Origin: Archilochus colubris
Lineage: Eukaryota; Chordata; Aves; Apodiformes; Trochilidae
DNA: 64,000 bases
Assembly: GCA_023079485.1 (NCBI GenBank)
Contig: CM041101.1
Span: forward strand, 7,963,501 to 8,027,500
Direction of reading: 5' to 3'
How positions within the stretch are numbered: position 1 is the stretch's first letter; each line of letters starts with the position of its first letter. Both the position numbers and the translations under genes were made by a program. The notes beneath the pieces are model-generated. The model was not told the DNA's origin, ran no database searches, and worked only from the letters and a program-made list of their open reading frames with translations. This document shows, in pieces, positions 1-11,300 of this stretch.

Positions 1-546
1 CAGTCAACTCCTGATACACATTTAACTCTCTTAGCAAGGATATAAAGGAAACCCAACTGGAAATTAAAATAGTTAGAAGAAAACAGACTACACGTGTGAC
101 TTGACTGGCCTTGAACATTCTTATTATTTTATAACTGAATTAAAACCAAACAAACCCAGTACTAACACTGCTGTAAGAACATTCTGGTTTGTGGAATTTC
201 TCCAAGTGAAAGGGCCTCCAAAATTAAGCCAGAAGAAAGGGCTGTCATTTGTTTGCATAATTAGACATTTTGAAATGTTTTTTCACTGACTCTATATATT
301 TTACTTAGGTAAAATATATGGGTATAGGTATAGGGTATAGGTATGCACTAAAGACATTAAATTTAATTCAATTTCAGTTTAGTTCAAATCTTGTACTTAA
401 AGTCTCTCAAAGTGAAATTTTTATATTTCATACCTAGTAACAAACTAGTATCTACCAGAATTACAGAAAAGCTGTTGCTTTCTATTTTCTAAGTTAAAAT
501 GCAAAAGAAACAACAATGAAAAGACCCATTATTTTTAAATTATTAC

Positions 547-3500
547 CTCTGATGGAAAATAATTTAATGGCTCAAATTTGGCATCAATCTTGTAAAAGGC
601 CAATTCCTGCTCCAGTTCATATTGCTTCTGGCAAGCTCGGGTCAGCTCCATTGTCTTCCTCTTTAACTAATAAACCAGTGAACAATGTCAGCTGCATTCA
701 TTCCAGTGCCATCATGAGCATATATGTTTCAGTTCAGTAGAGAGCAGGACAGGGACATTAATTTGGAAAGAGAGCTCACATCAGAAAACATTAAAATGGT
801 GTCTTTTGGATCAAGAATAACACAAAGTGCAATATTATTATAAGACACAATAAGACAACTAAGAGTAGACAAGAATCTCACAATGTCACACAAATGATCA
901 CATGAAGGGTCTTTTCAGTTTATATCTATCAGTGTTTAAAACAGATTTGTCACTAATTTAGGATTAAAAATACTTTGGGTTCTTGGGTACAATCCTAAAA
1001 CAAGATTTACAACAAATTTACTGCTACTAATGAGCAGTGAGAACTGGTAACACTGTCTGCAAAAGAAACAAAATGTAGCTCAGTAATCAAGTGTATACAG
1101 GGTATGGAATTCATTAGGTTTGGGGGTTTTTTTTGGCTTGGTTTGGGGTTTTTTTTTGGTTTTTTTTTTTTTTTGTTTTTTTTTTTGCTGTTTGTTTTTT
1201 TAACCAAAGGTCCATCATGTGATTTCTTTTTAAAACAACTTTTGACACTGAATACCTGAGGAAGAACATGCAGCAAAACTCCAACAGACAGTGGAAAGCA
1301 GGGCTAACAGAGGAAAAGAAATACAACAGAGTGGAGTAAAGAAAAGGTTTACAGAAAGATTTTAACAACACAAAAATTAACCATGTTTCAGAGGAAAGAG
1401 TAAAAAAAAGGACAGAAAGAAAGAAAACCAGCAAGATAAATGTATTAAAAAACCATAGTGAATATCAAGCTCACTGGAATACTTTATGCAAATGCTCATA
1501 CTTGATTAAACATGCAAATAAATCCTAGAAATAAAAATAACCATGCAACCCAGGAGCACAGGGGGGCTACCTTCAGTGAGGAATAAAGGCTCTGTGGAAA
1601 GGGAACTGTAACAAACCAACACATCAGCTAAAGGAAGAAAGAAGCAAGCAAAGTTTGTCATCAAAGGGTAAGAGTGGGTCAAGTTGCAAAATATATGCTG
1701 CTAAATCTCACTATACTGAAAACTACATTGTAGAAAGAGACTGCAAGTTAAAGTGTGTGTTCACAGGAGAAACAGCTACAGAAATATCAGTGATTGTGGG
1801 TCTAAGGATAAAATTTTAGGAGACACATCTAACAAGCAAGATAAAAGCCAGATATTAAGTTGCCAGCAGGTCAATTACACAAGCACTGTCAAGTCAGTAA
1901 GACTTTTCTCAGAGCCACTGTATAAATCTCCAGTTTCTAGCTACCAATGAAAGATACTTATATCTTACAAGATTTTGGGACAATGTTAATAAAGTAAACT
2001 AACAGACATTAGCCAAAATGATAATTAAGGGGTATTACTGACACTACAGCTTGTGAGCAGATCCTGGTTTTGTAAAAGCATTTGATCTCTTGCTTTATTG
2101 CAGCAGCACTTTAAATTCTGAACAATGCAGGGGATTCAGTACACAGCAGTGTAGCAGCTAGGGAACACTTCACCTTTCATCAACTGACAAGAATTTAAAC
2201 AAAAAAAAGCTAGATGCAAATAAATAAGTTACCATAAACCATAAATTATAAGAGTGACACTGAGTGCTGTTGAATATATTTACTTTTTCCAAAGAAAGAA
2301 TATTAAAAAAACTACTAGTTGAGGAATAATTACTCTAAAAAACTGAAGGACCTAAGTTTTGTCCCTCAATTTAAAAACAAAATCTTCAGCCATTTGAACT
2401 CTTATACTGACAGTTCTGTTTCCAGCAAGTTTTCCAAGTATTTGCTTAGTGCAAGTGATTATCTTACCAATTCATTTTTGGTGTCCAGGTCCCTTTGTAG
2501 GTCTCCATAACTTTGTTTCTGTTGCAAAGTCTTTTCTTTTAATGATTTGTTGACCTCCTCTTGATGGCGAAGCTGCTCAAGTACTTTGGACTGCTTAAGT
2601 TTAAGGTTCTCCATCTCCTTCACTGTGTTTTCCAACTCTCTTTCTAATTTTTCTATCTCTTCTGAAAAACAAAGTAAGAAAAACAGTCAAACAGAAATAT
2701 TTTCCATCAAAACTTGTTTGGCACCATTCCTTACAATTTTATCTTACAATTTCCTTATAATTTTATCATTATTACCTAAATTAAACCTCTCTAGAGCTTC
2801 CTGCCTGTCATGATTTGTCACTGGCTGTCCATCCAGGTTCTCCAGTGCTCTCAGGTGGAATATTGTGTACAAGCGGTAGTGAGGCAGAGTTACAACTGGA
2901 TTATCAGCAAGAAACAGAGAGCTCAGGTCTTGCAGAGGCTTTAGTTTAGCTATATCATGGAGCTAAATCAAAGACAAAGAGAATAATAATTAGACATCCT
3001 CCCAAGAATGATCAAATCCCCATTACTGAACTTCTAACTACACAGAGTATTTTATGTTAGGTCCATCTCAGAGGATCCATTTTAACGTTTATGCTATAGT
3101 GGAATCTTTGTTCAAGAGGAGTACTCAAAGTTATTAAGTTACAAGGGACACCAACAAGAACATGCAAAAGTATTCACCATTTTAATAACTTTTTAAAAAA
3201 TTGTGCTTTCCTCAACATAATACAGATTTATGCTTTGAATACCTGGCATAAAAGGAGACTTTTTCTGAATAACAACTTAGGCTGGCAATGGCTGTATTTC
3301 AAAACACTTTGTGGAAAGACACTCAGCAGTTATTCAGAGTAAGTCAATCACTCTTAATATACCAGTTCACTTCATGAAAACATCTGAACAATGATTGTTT
3401 ATAACTACAATCACTTACTGATGAGATTTTATTCTGTTTCAAATTAAGGATGCGCAGGGATCTCAGTTTCTTCCCCACCCACACAGGAATATGCTCAATC

Positions 3501-5123
3501 TCATTCCCTGAAAGGTTCAGCTTCTGTAGGTTCTGCATGTGTTCTACACCCTCAATTTTTCTGAAAATAGGAAGAAAAATTTAATTTATCACAAAGCATT
3601 GCAAATTTACAGAGTAACTGAGGCACTGTGAATAAACTACAGCAAAATCTGTCTTAGATAATTCCCATCCACAAAATTAGCAGAACCAGGTTTTCACTGT
3701 CATGGGCTCAGAATTCTGTTTAAATGACACCATCTGACTTCAGAGTACTACATCAAGGCAAAAATAATAATTTCACAGCAAGACTTTGTTGCTCACTGTA
3801 GCAAAATCTTTACTAAAACTTTACCAAATGTTTCTGCTCACCTAATTCTGTTGCAAGACAAATTCAGTTCTCGCAGCTTCATCAGTTTATCCAACTTCTC
3901 AATCTTCTCTATTTGGTTGTTACTAAGATTTAGGCTCTCTAGTTTAGGGCACTTTTCCAAGTTTTCTATGTACTATAGAACAGAGAATAAATCCATTAGC
4001 ATTGCAGCTTTACTAATTTATTTTTTTTTAATAGTAAGTCAGAGTTCTATATTTCACAGCCATCTATTCATTTAAAAATACAAAGTACTCTAACAGTTTA
4101 TTAATCACAGTTACATGGTTGCATTCTAAAACCCTGCTTTAGATGCAGTCTTCCATTGTACTGGAATAGGAAAAACAGGTTTTAAATTTACAGTGGACCA
4201 GTCTTAGCTACATAAACAGGAATTTTCCATCAGAAAAAGCCCAGAACACAAACCCCCAGCAACAATCCAAAAGTTTTATAATTACACAAATTGATGGACT
4301 TGCCTAAAAAACCAAAAATTATTTTTTCACTTTAATTCCCAGATGTTTTCAGTAACTCACCTTAAATTTCTTTTTCCCATCCTTTGTGGAAGAAAGATTA
4401 AGTGTGCTTATAAATTCCAGATTTTCCTGTTTTGACAGCCCTTTTATAAGGGGTTCAGTAATGTACCTAACTCCTGGACGAACACCATTTTCATCTGAAA
4501 TTTAACAGAGAAAATACCTTCAATAGTGAAAGAATTGGTAATTTCTGTATTAGTCTCATTTCACACTGAATACAGGGTAAACACTGAAAATTATTCCTCC
4601 CTCCTGAGGGATGGAGAACCAGCACAGCAGCTGCATTTACAGGAAATGATGGAGTCTTGAAGAAGGTACAGTTTGCATCTCCCTTTGCCAGTCCCCTCCC
4701 AGGCACACAATGCAAGGTGTAAGTCTCATTATTCTACACAGCTTTCATTACTAGCATTTCCACATCTGAGTAACCCCCCCAAAAAAAATAATTCTGGGGA
4801 GTTCTTTCCAATAGATCATTAATCTGTAATCACACAGTTCACAGAACACTTTTTATGGCTTCAGGAAGTACTTTCATACCAGCATTTATTTATTCAATAC
4901 CTTTATGAAACTTACACTCAAGAGCAGCTTCTGTGTTTTCTGCAGTACCATCAAGTTGTTGGTTCCTCTGCCCTGTGGTTTTGCAAGCAGATGGAGATGT
5001 CTGCTGGCCAAGAGGAGATGGTGATCTGGTACTGGTACTGACAGGAGACATTGGACTGGATGGTGGGGAAGCTGACATCTGGGATTTTCTACATAATGCT
5101 TTTCTTACAGAGCCCTTCTTCAT
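547..5123 (-). CDS. CNTRL: CNTRL (centriolin), N-terminal part, eight coding exons
   Basis: Centriolin is a large coiled-coil protein of the mother-centriole appendages and the midbody, needed for late cytokinesis (family knowledge). Coding exons in transcription order are 5123-4916, 4494-4361, 3972-3842, 3560-3419, 2962-2776, 2661-2468 and 666-547; the first of these begins at 5156 with 5' UTR. All junctions keep frame and have GT-AG borders, giving 372 residues. Residues about 1-68 are Ser/Pro-rich. Residues about 95-265 hold leucine-rich repeats such as LRELNLSCNRI and LQKLNLSGNEIEHIPVW. From about 268 a coiled coil begins (EEIEKLERELENTVKEMENL). The last visible exon ends at FEPLNYFPSE, so the remaining roughly 2,000 residues lie beyond the left edge. 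The start is the ATG at 5123-5121 (purine at -3); an upstream in-frame TTG at 5129 is not used. Identity is clear from similarity to human centriolin. Note that seven blocks are listed because that is what I can place; the non-coding first exon makes eight exons in all. Confidence 0.95.
667..2467. other. CNTRL intron, nothing further recognised
   Basis: AT-rich intron between the coding exons ending at 2468 and starting at 666. Apart from the T-rich tract at 1,119-1,205 I see no gene, RNA or repeat family. The bases left of 547 are also intronic and contain no recognisable centriolin exon. The smaller introns (2469-5157 overall) are equally plain. Confidence 0.7.
1119..1205. repeat. T-rich low-complexity tract in a CNTRL intron
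   Basis: Runs of T broken by GG and G. On the minus (gene) strand it is a long A-rich tract, which yields a spurious lysine-rich ORF. No retroelement body is recognisable beside it. Confidence 0.8.
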
Positions 5124-5156
5124 TGCCAAAAGTGCAGAATATCACATGACCAATAT
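4916..5156 (-). other. CNTRL: CNTRL first coding exon with short 5' UTR
   Basis: On the minus strand a pyrimidine-rich acceptor ending TTCTTCCAG precedes this exon, then 33 nt of 5' UTR and the ATG at 5123. It encodes MKKGSVRKALCRK followed by a Ser/Pro/Thr-rich stretch, and ends at a GTAAGT donor (4915-4910). Human centriolin also starts MKKGS. The Ser/Pro linker is poorly conserved apart from this start and the exon phase. Confidence 0.88.
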
Positions 5157-6049
5157 CTGGAAGAACAGAAATAAAAATCAGTCTATAAATAAGTCTAGAT
5201 CTTAATGATCTGCCACCAAAATTGTCTTTTTAGCAGAAGAAAATATTCCCAGCAATGATGTGGTGCCAAAAAAAGCATATTTAAACCAATTTGCTAATGA
5301 GTGACAGCTTCCTAACACATAGCATACCAGGAACTAGTTGAACTGCTGAGTCTTGCACCTTATCTTGGTAACTGTCCTGCAATTTATGGTTTACACAAAG
5401 TCTGTCAGGTCTGGAGAGATTCTCAAGCCAGATTAACATGATTGGAAGTGGACAGAAAGAGAGGAATAGGATGCCAATTGTTTATACCAAGACTTGAAAT
5501 CACCCTTTGCAGCTAGAAGATCAAATACAAGGAAAAAAAACAAAAAACAAAAAACAAAATTGCAACAGAGAAATAAAAGATATGAAAATCAACCTAGCAC
5601 CACCATTCCTTCAGGGTTCCCCTTTCTGCTAACAAGTTACTCGGTGGCTGCCTGGGAAATTCCAGAGAATGTTAACAGAAACTTCCTCCAGTGTCGAATA
5701 CATTTCCCTAGGGGTAAGAGTAGAAGCAGTCATGTACACGTTGTGCTTGAACGCCCTGGCAGTGACCATCTTCGAGTAACAGATTTTGACACAAACCTAC
5801 ACCGAGTAAACAAAAAGCACACATAAAGACATCCTTGAAGACAGGAATGATTTTAAGGGAACTTTGAGCTGTATGTGTGATTACCTTGCGTCTTGAGAAG
5901 ATGTTCTTCATTAAATTTTGTTTTGTTTTGTTGTTGTTGTTTGGTTGTTTTTTCCTGGATCTTTAAAAAGACCCAGACAAGGCTCCGCTCACTTCGCTCC
6001 AATACTTGAGAGAGACAAAAACATTCGGGGCCAAGGAGAGGAGACGGGA
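5157..6049. other. CNTRL 5' intron, low-complexity stretches
   Basis: AT-rich sequence between the probable non-coding exon and the first coding exon. It holds an A-rich run at about 5,521-5,562 and a TTTTG/TTG run at about 5,916-5,956. No coding exon is recognised. Confidence 0.6.
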
Positions 6050-6760
6050 AGTGTCAGGGGAGGGGGCGGATGATGCCGAGAGAGCGGTAACCTACTTTAA
6101 GGAGCTTCTTCATGCTGTAAGCACAGCAGATTGCCATTTTCCTGTGGCTTCTGGAGAACCCGTTGTGCCCTGGCAGCGCCAATCCCGGCTCCCTCCCTCC
6201 AGCCCTCCCGCCCCTTCCCCGGCCGCGGCGCCCCCCGAGCCCGGACCTGACAGGACGGGGACCCCCGGGGCGGTACGGGGCTGGGGGCTGAGCCCCGGGG
6301 AGAGCTCCTTCCACCGGCTGCAGACCGAGAGGCGATGGGGCAGCGGCGATGCCGACTGCTGGGCGGTCTCGGTTCCCGGTTCCCGGCTCCCTGCCCTCAG
6401 GCCTCCGCTGTGATTACCTGCGTTGACATGGTAACGCCGTTCCACCGCTTCCCTCCCACCCGCGGCAGGCAGATCTTAGCCTCCGGTCGGCCCCGAATGA
6501 TGACACCTGGCTCTCAGCGCACCTCTCCCCGGCTTCTCTTTACGCCTCCCGTTCCTCGTCCCCCCTCAGCCGCCAGGCCCGAGGTGCTGCGGCTCCTTTA
6601 AGAGCCCGGCGCCAGGTGCCCGCCAGACGCCATCTTGTCTGGCTGTCTGAGGCCCGGGGAAGGGGCGGGGCAAGGCCACACCCCGCTGCGCGAGGCTTTC
6701 CCGCCGCTCACCGCCTCAACAGCGCGTGCGTCGCCTCCTTGGGCTCTTTCTTTCGGTGTT
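6050..6760. promoter_or_regulatory. CpG-island promoter of CNTRL
   Basis: GC- and CpG-rich sequence stands out sharply from the AT-rich flanks. It contains several GC boxes (for example GGGGCGG near 6664 and 6063) and a YY1-type element at 6629-6637 oriented for the minus strand. It lies directly upstream of CNTRL, and C5 begins 1.5 kb further right from an AT-rich promoter, so I assign the island to CNTRL only. Minor transcription to the right cannot be excluded. Confidence 0.7.
6418..6640 (-). other. CNTRL: Probable non-coding first exon of CNTRL
   Basis: Read on the minus strand, the CpG-rich segment ends with a good splice donor, CAACGCAG then GTAATC (exon end at 6418). It contains AAGATGGCG at 6637-6629, a YY1-type element usually found just downstream of a transcription start and in this orientation. 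Splicing to the acceptor at 5157-5158 would give a 5' UTR. The start of the exon is a guess from the YY1 element; cDNA would settle it. Confidence 0.5.
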
Positions 6761-8134
6761 ACCTCAGAGCTGCTCCGGTGAGGGAGGTTGAACTCTGAGA
6801 GGTTTTATTCTAATTAAAGCCCAAATGACTGTAGGAGTAATAATAATAATAAATAAAAACAACCCTGGTGCTTGTTGGCGGGTTGGTTGGTTTCGGTTTT
6901 TTTGTTTTTTTGTTTTTTTTTCTGTCTGGTTTATGTGTGCATATGCATTACGCGGTGTATCGGCGTGAAAAGATTCATGGGTTTTAGGATGGAAGATGAG
7001 CGTTGGAAGTTCATGCGGCGTTTGAAATTGATAAACTCAGGCAGCAGGCCCAAATTGCCACCATTTTCATCATGGTGTTTAAATAAATGTAGTGACAGCC
7101 TGTGTTAGGCTGTGTTAGGTGGGGATTTCGACAACCAGGTGTGAGATGCAGGGTTAAAAACCGGTAGGTCATAACAGAAAAAGGAATGGGGGTAGGGGCA
7201 TAATTAAAAAGTCCACCATTACTTCAAATGATTGTTAGACTTTTAAAGTGTTTGCTTTGACCAATTCATCGCTGTTGTTTACTTCTTATCTACTTAAACT
7301 TTGTGAATTCTCGGTGTTTGGTATTTAGTAATAGATTTTTGGGCCATAGTTTTTAATAGTAGTGCTAAGCACCTTACTTTTTTTTTGTAAGATCTTATTC
7401 TATATATTGTTACTTTCCTTCTAGTTTGTTCTGTCTAATGGGAAGCCCAAACTGACCTTGTAGTTTAATTTTCTATTGATTGGAAAGCATTCTGTAAATG
7501 GCTTTCCCGTAAAGTTTGACTACAGAATTTGTTTAAACTTGCAAAGTCTTGCACAACTTCAGTTTGACTTTTCATAAACTTATTTGTTCAGGTCTTACAT
7601 TAGATATCAGGCACGCAAAGGTTTTGTTACCGTCGCGGTTTTTTTGCAAATGCTTTTTAAAATACTGCACATTTTAGATGTATTGTGCCCTAATATTTTC
7701 ATATCACAGCAATGGAAGTACTCCAGAAGTTGGTGTAATCAGGAGTACAAATTACTAAAAGAAATTCACAAGTGGAGAATATTTCAAAACAAAAACATTG
7801 AAACTTCTAGTCTAAACATATCAGTGCCTTTGGTTTGAGTTGAATTACTGAAGAACTGATGTTTTTCTTCAGATGCAAATTTAAAATCAATGTGATTTAA
7901 ATGTTTTCTGAAGTACAAGCTGAATCTGAGTTTTTGTTTGTTGAGAGTTTTTTTGCTACCTATTAAAATTATTTTTTTTCACGTAGGTGTCAAGCAGAGA
8001 TGAAATTTGAACTGATGTAGGATTGCTCGGGACATACTCAAAACTTGAAATCCTAAACTTAAAAACTCCCAACTTTAGCTCTTCTGGCTTTCTTGAGAGG
8101 GGGCAATAGCATTTTAGTTAAAACCTGATCTTTA
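6761..8134. other. CNTRL-C5 intergenic spacer
   Basis: The head-to-head intergenic region beyond the CpG island. It contains a short TAA microsatellite at about 6,838-6,857 and T-rich runs at about 6,895-6,921. Otherwise AT-rich, with no recognisable gene. Confidence 0.65.
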
Positions 8135-8147
8135 GTTAATAATTAAC
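8135..8147. promoter_or_regulatory. HNF1-type palindrome upstream of C5
   Basis: The 13 bases read GTTAATAATTAAC, an exact match to the classical HNF1 consensus GTTAATNATTAAC. It lies 112 bp before the C5 ATG, where a proximal liver-promoter site is expected. HNF1A and HNF1B drive many hepatocyte plasma-protein genes (established). That it controls C5 here is inference. No canonical TATA box is evident between it and the ATG. Confidence 0.7.
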
Positions 8148-8258
8148 TATGAGTGAAATGTGCTGGTGTTATTTCTGTTCGTCTACAGCAGAAGCCAAAT
8201 GGTTTAATCCGGAGTCATTGGCATCTGTAGGCTGCTGTTTGTTATCATAGTTATCACT

Positions 8259-8323
8259 ATGACTATTTTAGCATATTTTTTTGTTTTGCTATTTTCTGGA
8301 ACAACTTTCAGCCAAGAAAAAAC
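8259..8323 (+). other. C5: C5 exon 1: start codon and signal peptide
   Basis: Encodes [18 protein letters not shown] followed by QEK, a short hydrophobic signal peptide. Cleavage is expected after Ser18, leaving an N-terminal Gln as in human C5. The ATG has A at -3. The donor is GTAAGT. The transcription start is not determined but should lie between the HNF1 site and this ATG. Confidence 0.88.
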
Positions 8324-11300
8324 GTAAGTAAAGGAAATGTAGAATGAGGTGGAAGTGTTGCTTGATTTTCCTCCACTGTTTTACGTAAATAGATACTGAA
8401 TTTAAGTAGATCCAGTGCAAAAGGCACTATCCAAACTGATGTGTTTTCACAAGCAAAATTCTCACTAGTGTCTTTGGGACCAATGCTAGAAAAAGGGCTG
8501 ATGGTTCTGGAAATACTGCATTTGCTGCCAAAGAAAGAGGTAGTAATTTCTTTGCATGCCACAAGAGAAACAAGGAAATAAAGCTGGTAGTCACTAGCTC
8601 TTCTATAGTGCCTGAAAACAGATCCTTTGCCACAGGTTTGTTGAAAGCTCTTACTTAAATATGTATTTCACAACTGTACATAGTAGTGCTTTGTTTATTA
8701 TACCTGTTCAAAATGGTGTGGAAAAAGCCACCAACCTAAGTATTTTTGGTGTTTAAGAATAAGGTGATGCACAGATATCAAATGGTTTGTTTAACAACGC
8801 TTCATATGTATTGTGGATACATTATGTGGTCAGATGCTAAAGCCTGTCTTGTGCTTTTCTGGAATGATGCATGGTACTGTTTATAAAGAACTGAAGAAAT
8901 TAAAGTAAAGCTTCAAAAATGTATTCACTTTGTTTTTTTAATGTAAATGACCCCATTTATTTCAGTAATAACTTCACTGCCTGGAGAACTGCACAAATGC
9001 ACTATTTGGAAGATGGGTGTTTCAGGGTTTAATTTGGCAAGAGAAGTATTTATTTGCACACAAATAGTCTGTTTCAATTGACATGTTTTTGTGTGCCTGC
9101 AAAATCAAACCCATAAACGTTACCTAAGGTGGTATTTGGTAATGTTATTGCAGTCTTGGTAAAAATCATCCTGACTGAGGCTCTACTGTTTTAGAGTAGC
9201 ATCTTAGAATGACAGCCTGATTGCTTTGTTTGCTTTAATGCTTTTTAGGGATGTGAATTACAAATGCAAGTAAGAAATCAGAAAGAAATGTAGTTCCATT
9301 ACCCTTTTATTGTTTTATATTCCATATACAGATATGTCCTTACGGCGCCAAAGATCTTCAGAGCTGGGGCATCTCAGAAAGTTGTAGTTCAAGCTTTTGG
9401 TTATGAGAAGGAATTTCCAGTCAAAATTGCCATTAGAAGCTTTCCAGATAAGCTTGCTGTTTATTCTTCTGGCCATATTTCTTTAACTCCAGCCAACAAA
9501 TTCCAAGATGCTGTAACTTTAAGAGTAAGGATTCCAAACTTTTCCTGCAGTGTTACATCCCAAGTAGTTACAAGTGTTTAAAAAATACTCTGGGAAGTTT
9601 TGAGTTGTTTAATCTGCAAAGTGAAGCTTAACACCCCAATTTCTCAGTACAATGGAATGCAAAATTTCAAAATAACTGTATCTTAATGCTTCAGACCAAC
9701 ATCTGTGGTGTAAGCAAAAGTAGCTCCTTGTGGGTGCTGAAGCTTTTATTTAATAATAATTCGTAACAGGATAATAATTGCTATTCAGTTACTCTTATCA
9801 ATGAAAAATACCATAAGAAAAAATACTTGTAAAATCTTTTTCTTTCAAAATCTCTATTTCATCTTGCCCAGCTTCAACCAACTGATTTACCAAGAACAGA
9901 GAATTCAGCCAATTATGTGTATTTGGAAGCTGTTTCTCCACATTTTACAAGATTAAAAAAAATTCCTGTTTCCTATGAGAATGGGTTTCTTTTTATTCAT
10001 ACAGACAAACCAATTTATACTCCTGATCAGTCGGGTAAGTTACATTCATTTTTCTTGGCTTTTATTTAAGGTTTAGTCCATTTACTTTGCCAATTAATTA
10101 GGATTTCAATTTAATTTAAGGTCTTGGTTATGTTAGTATTGTCATTGGATACTGTTTGTTTTTTTCATAATAATGAAATACTATGATATAATAAAATAAT
10201 ATTTTTAACTACCCAATAATACCATAGAAATTGTTTTTTCTTTTTCTTTTTTTTTTTTAAAACTATTCTGGTGTGACTTTAAAGTTAATTGCAATAATTC
10301 TTTCAGTGAAAGTCAGGGTATATTCTCTGGATGAAGAACTGCAGCCAGCTCGGCGAGAAACTGTCCTAACTTTTGTGGTGAGTTGCAATTGAATTTAATA
10401 TTAATATTCTGTTGATCACAGGAACAACAAATGTAGTTAGATGATAACTCATTTTTACAATCAATATTTAATAAAGCTAAGGTGTTTTTGCAGGTGTTCA
10501 AACATCTTTTAAAAGATCTAAAAATTACTTTGCACAGATGGATGGAAGTTTTCAAGTCCCATACCTGATGTTGCTACAGAATGGGAAAAAAAATATTAAT
10601 TATCTTTAATATCTAAGGAAAGATTTCCTGAGGGGCCTTAATAATACATGGGTTTAATTCTGTTATTTGTTTCATTTAAGACATAATACTGTTCTACTAT
10701 ACTATATATTTTAGCCTTTAATAATAGGCTTGTAATTACTGTAATTTTTAGCAATTTTAAGCATTGTGTAGTAAAAGCTTTTAGTTGTTGGGACCACAGC
10801 AAAATGTTTTATCAGAATTTCAGTCTGAATTGTTACTCAAACTGTGCTTTCATTCTGTAAAATGGGCAAAATTCTTAGAAAAATGTATTGTGGCCTGGCT
10901 CCCACTGAAATCACTGAATTAAGGTTTTCTTTTTTATGAGAATGACCTGTAACTGGTGATTCTTTCTTGTTATAATTTAAAGGATCCTGAAGGAGTAAAA
11001 GTGGATATTATAGAAGAAGAAGATTTTACTGGAATAGTTTCTTTTCCTGACTTCAAGATTCCTCCTAATCCTAAGTAGATTTATTTAATGCTTTTTAAGT
11101 ATTACTAAGATAATGCTTCCTTTTCTTAAAGACTATCAGAATGTTTTTTGCTTGCTACACAGAGTGTGTAAGACTTGAAAACATTTCACATAGTGAAATG
11201 GTATAAGTAAATAAGTATATAAACACATAACCATGGTATATATATACATAGTATATACACATAACCATGGTATAAGTAAATAAGTATATAAAATGTTTTA

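Noticed and set aside
1007..1434. Lysine-rich minus-strand ORFs
   Set aside because: Produced by the T-rich tract at 1,119-1,205.
5127..5129. Start of CNTRL at an upstream in-frame TTG
   Set aside because: The ATG two codons later gives MKKGS, the same start as human centriolin, with a purine at -3.
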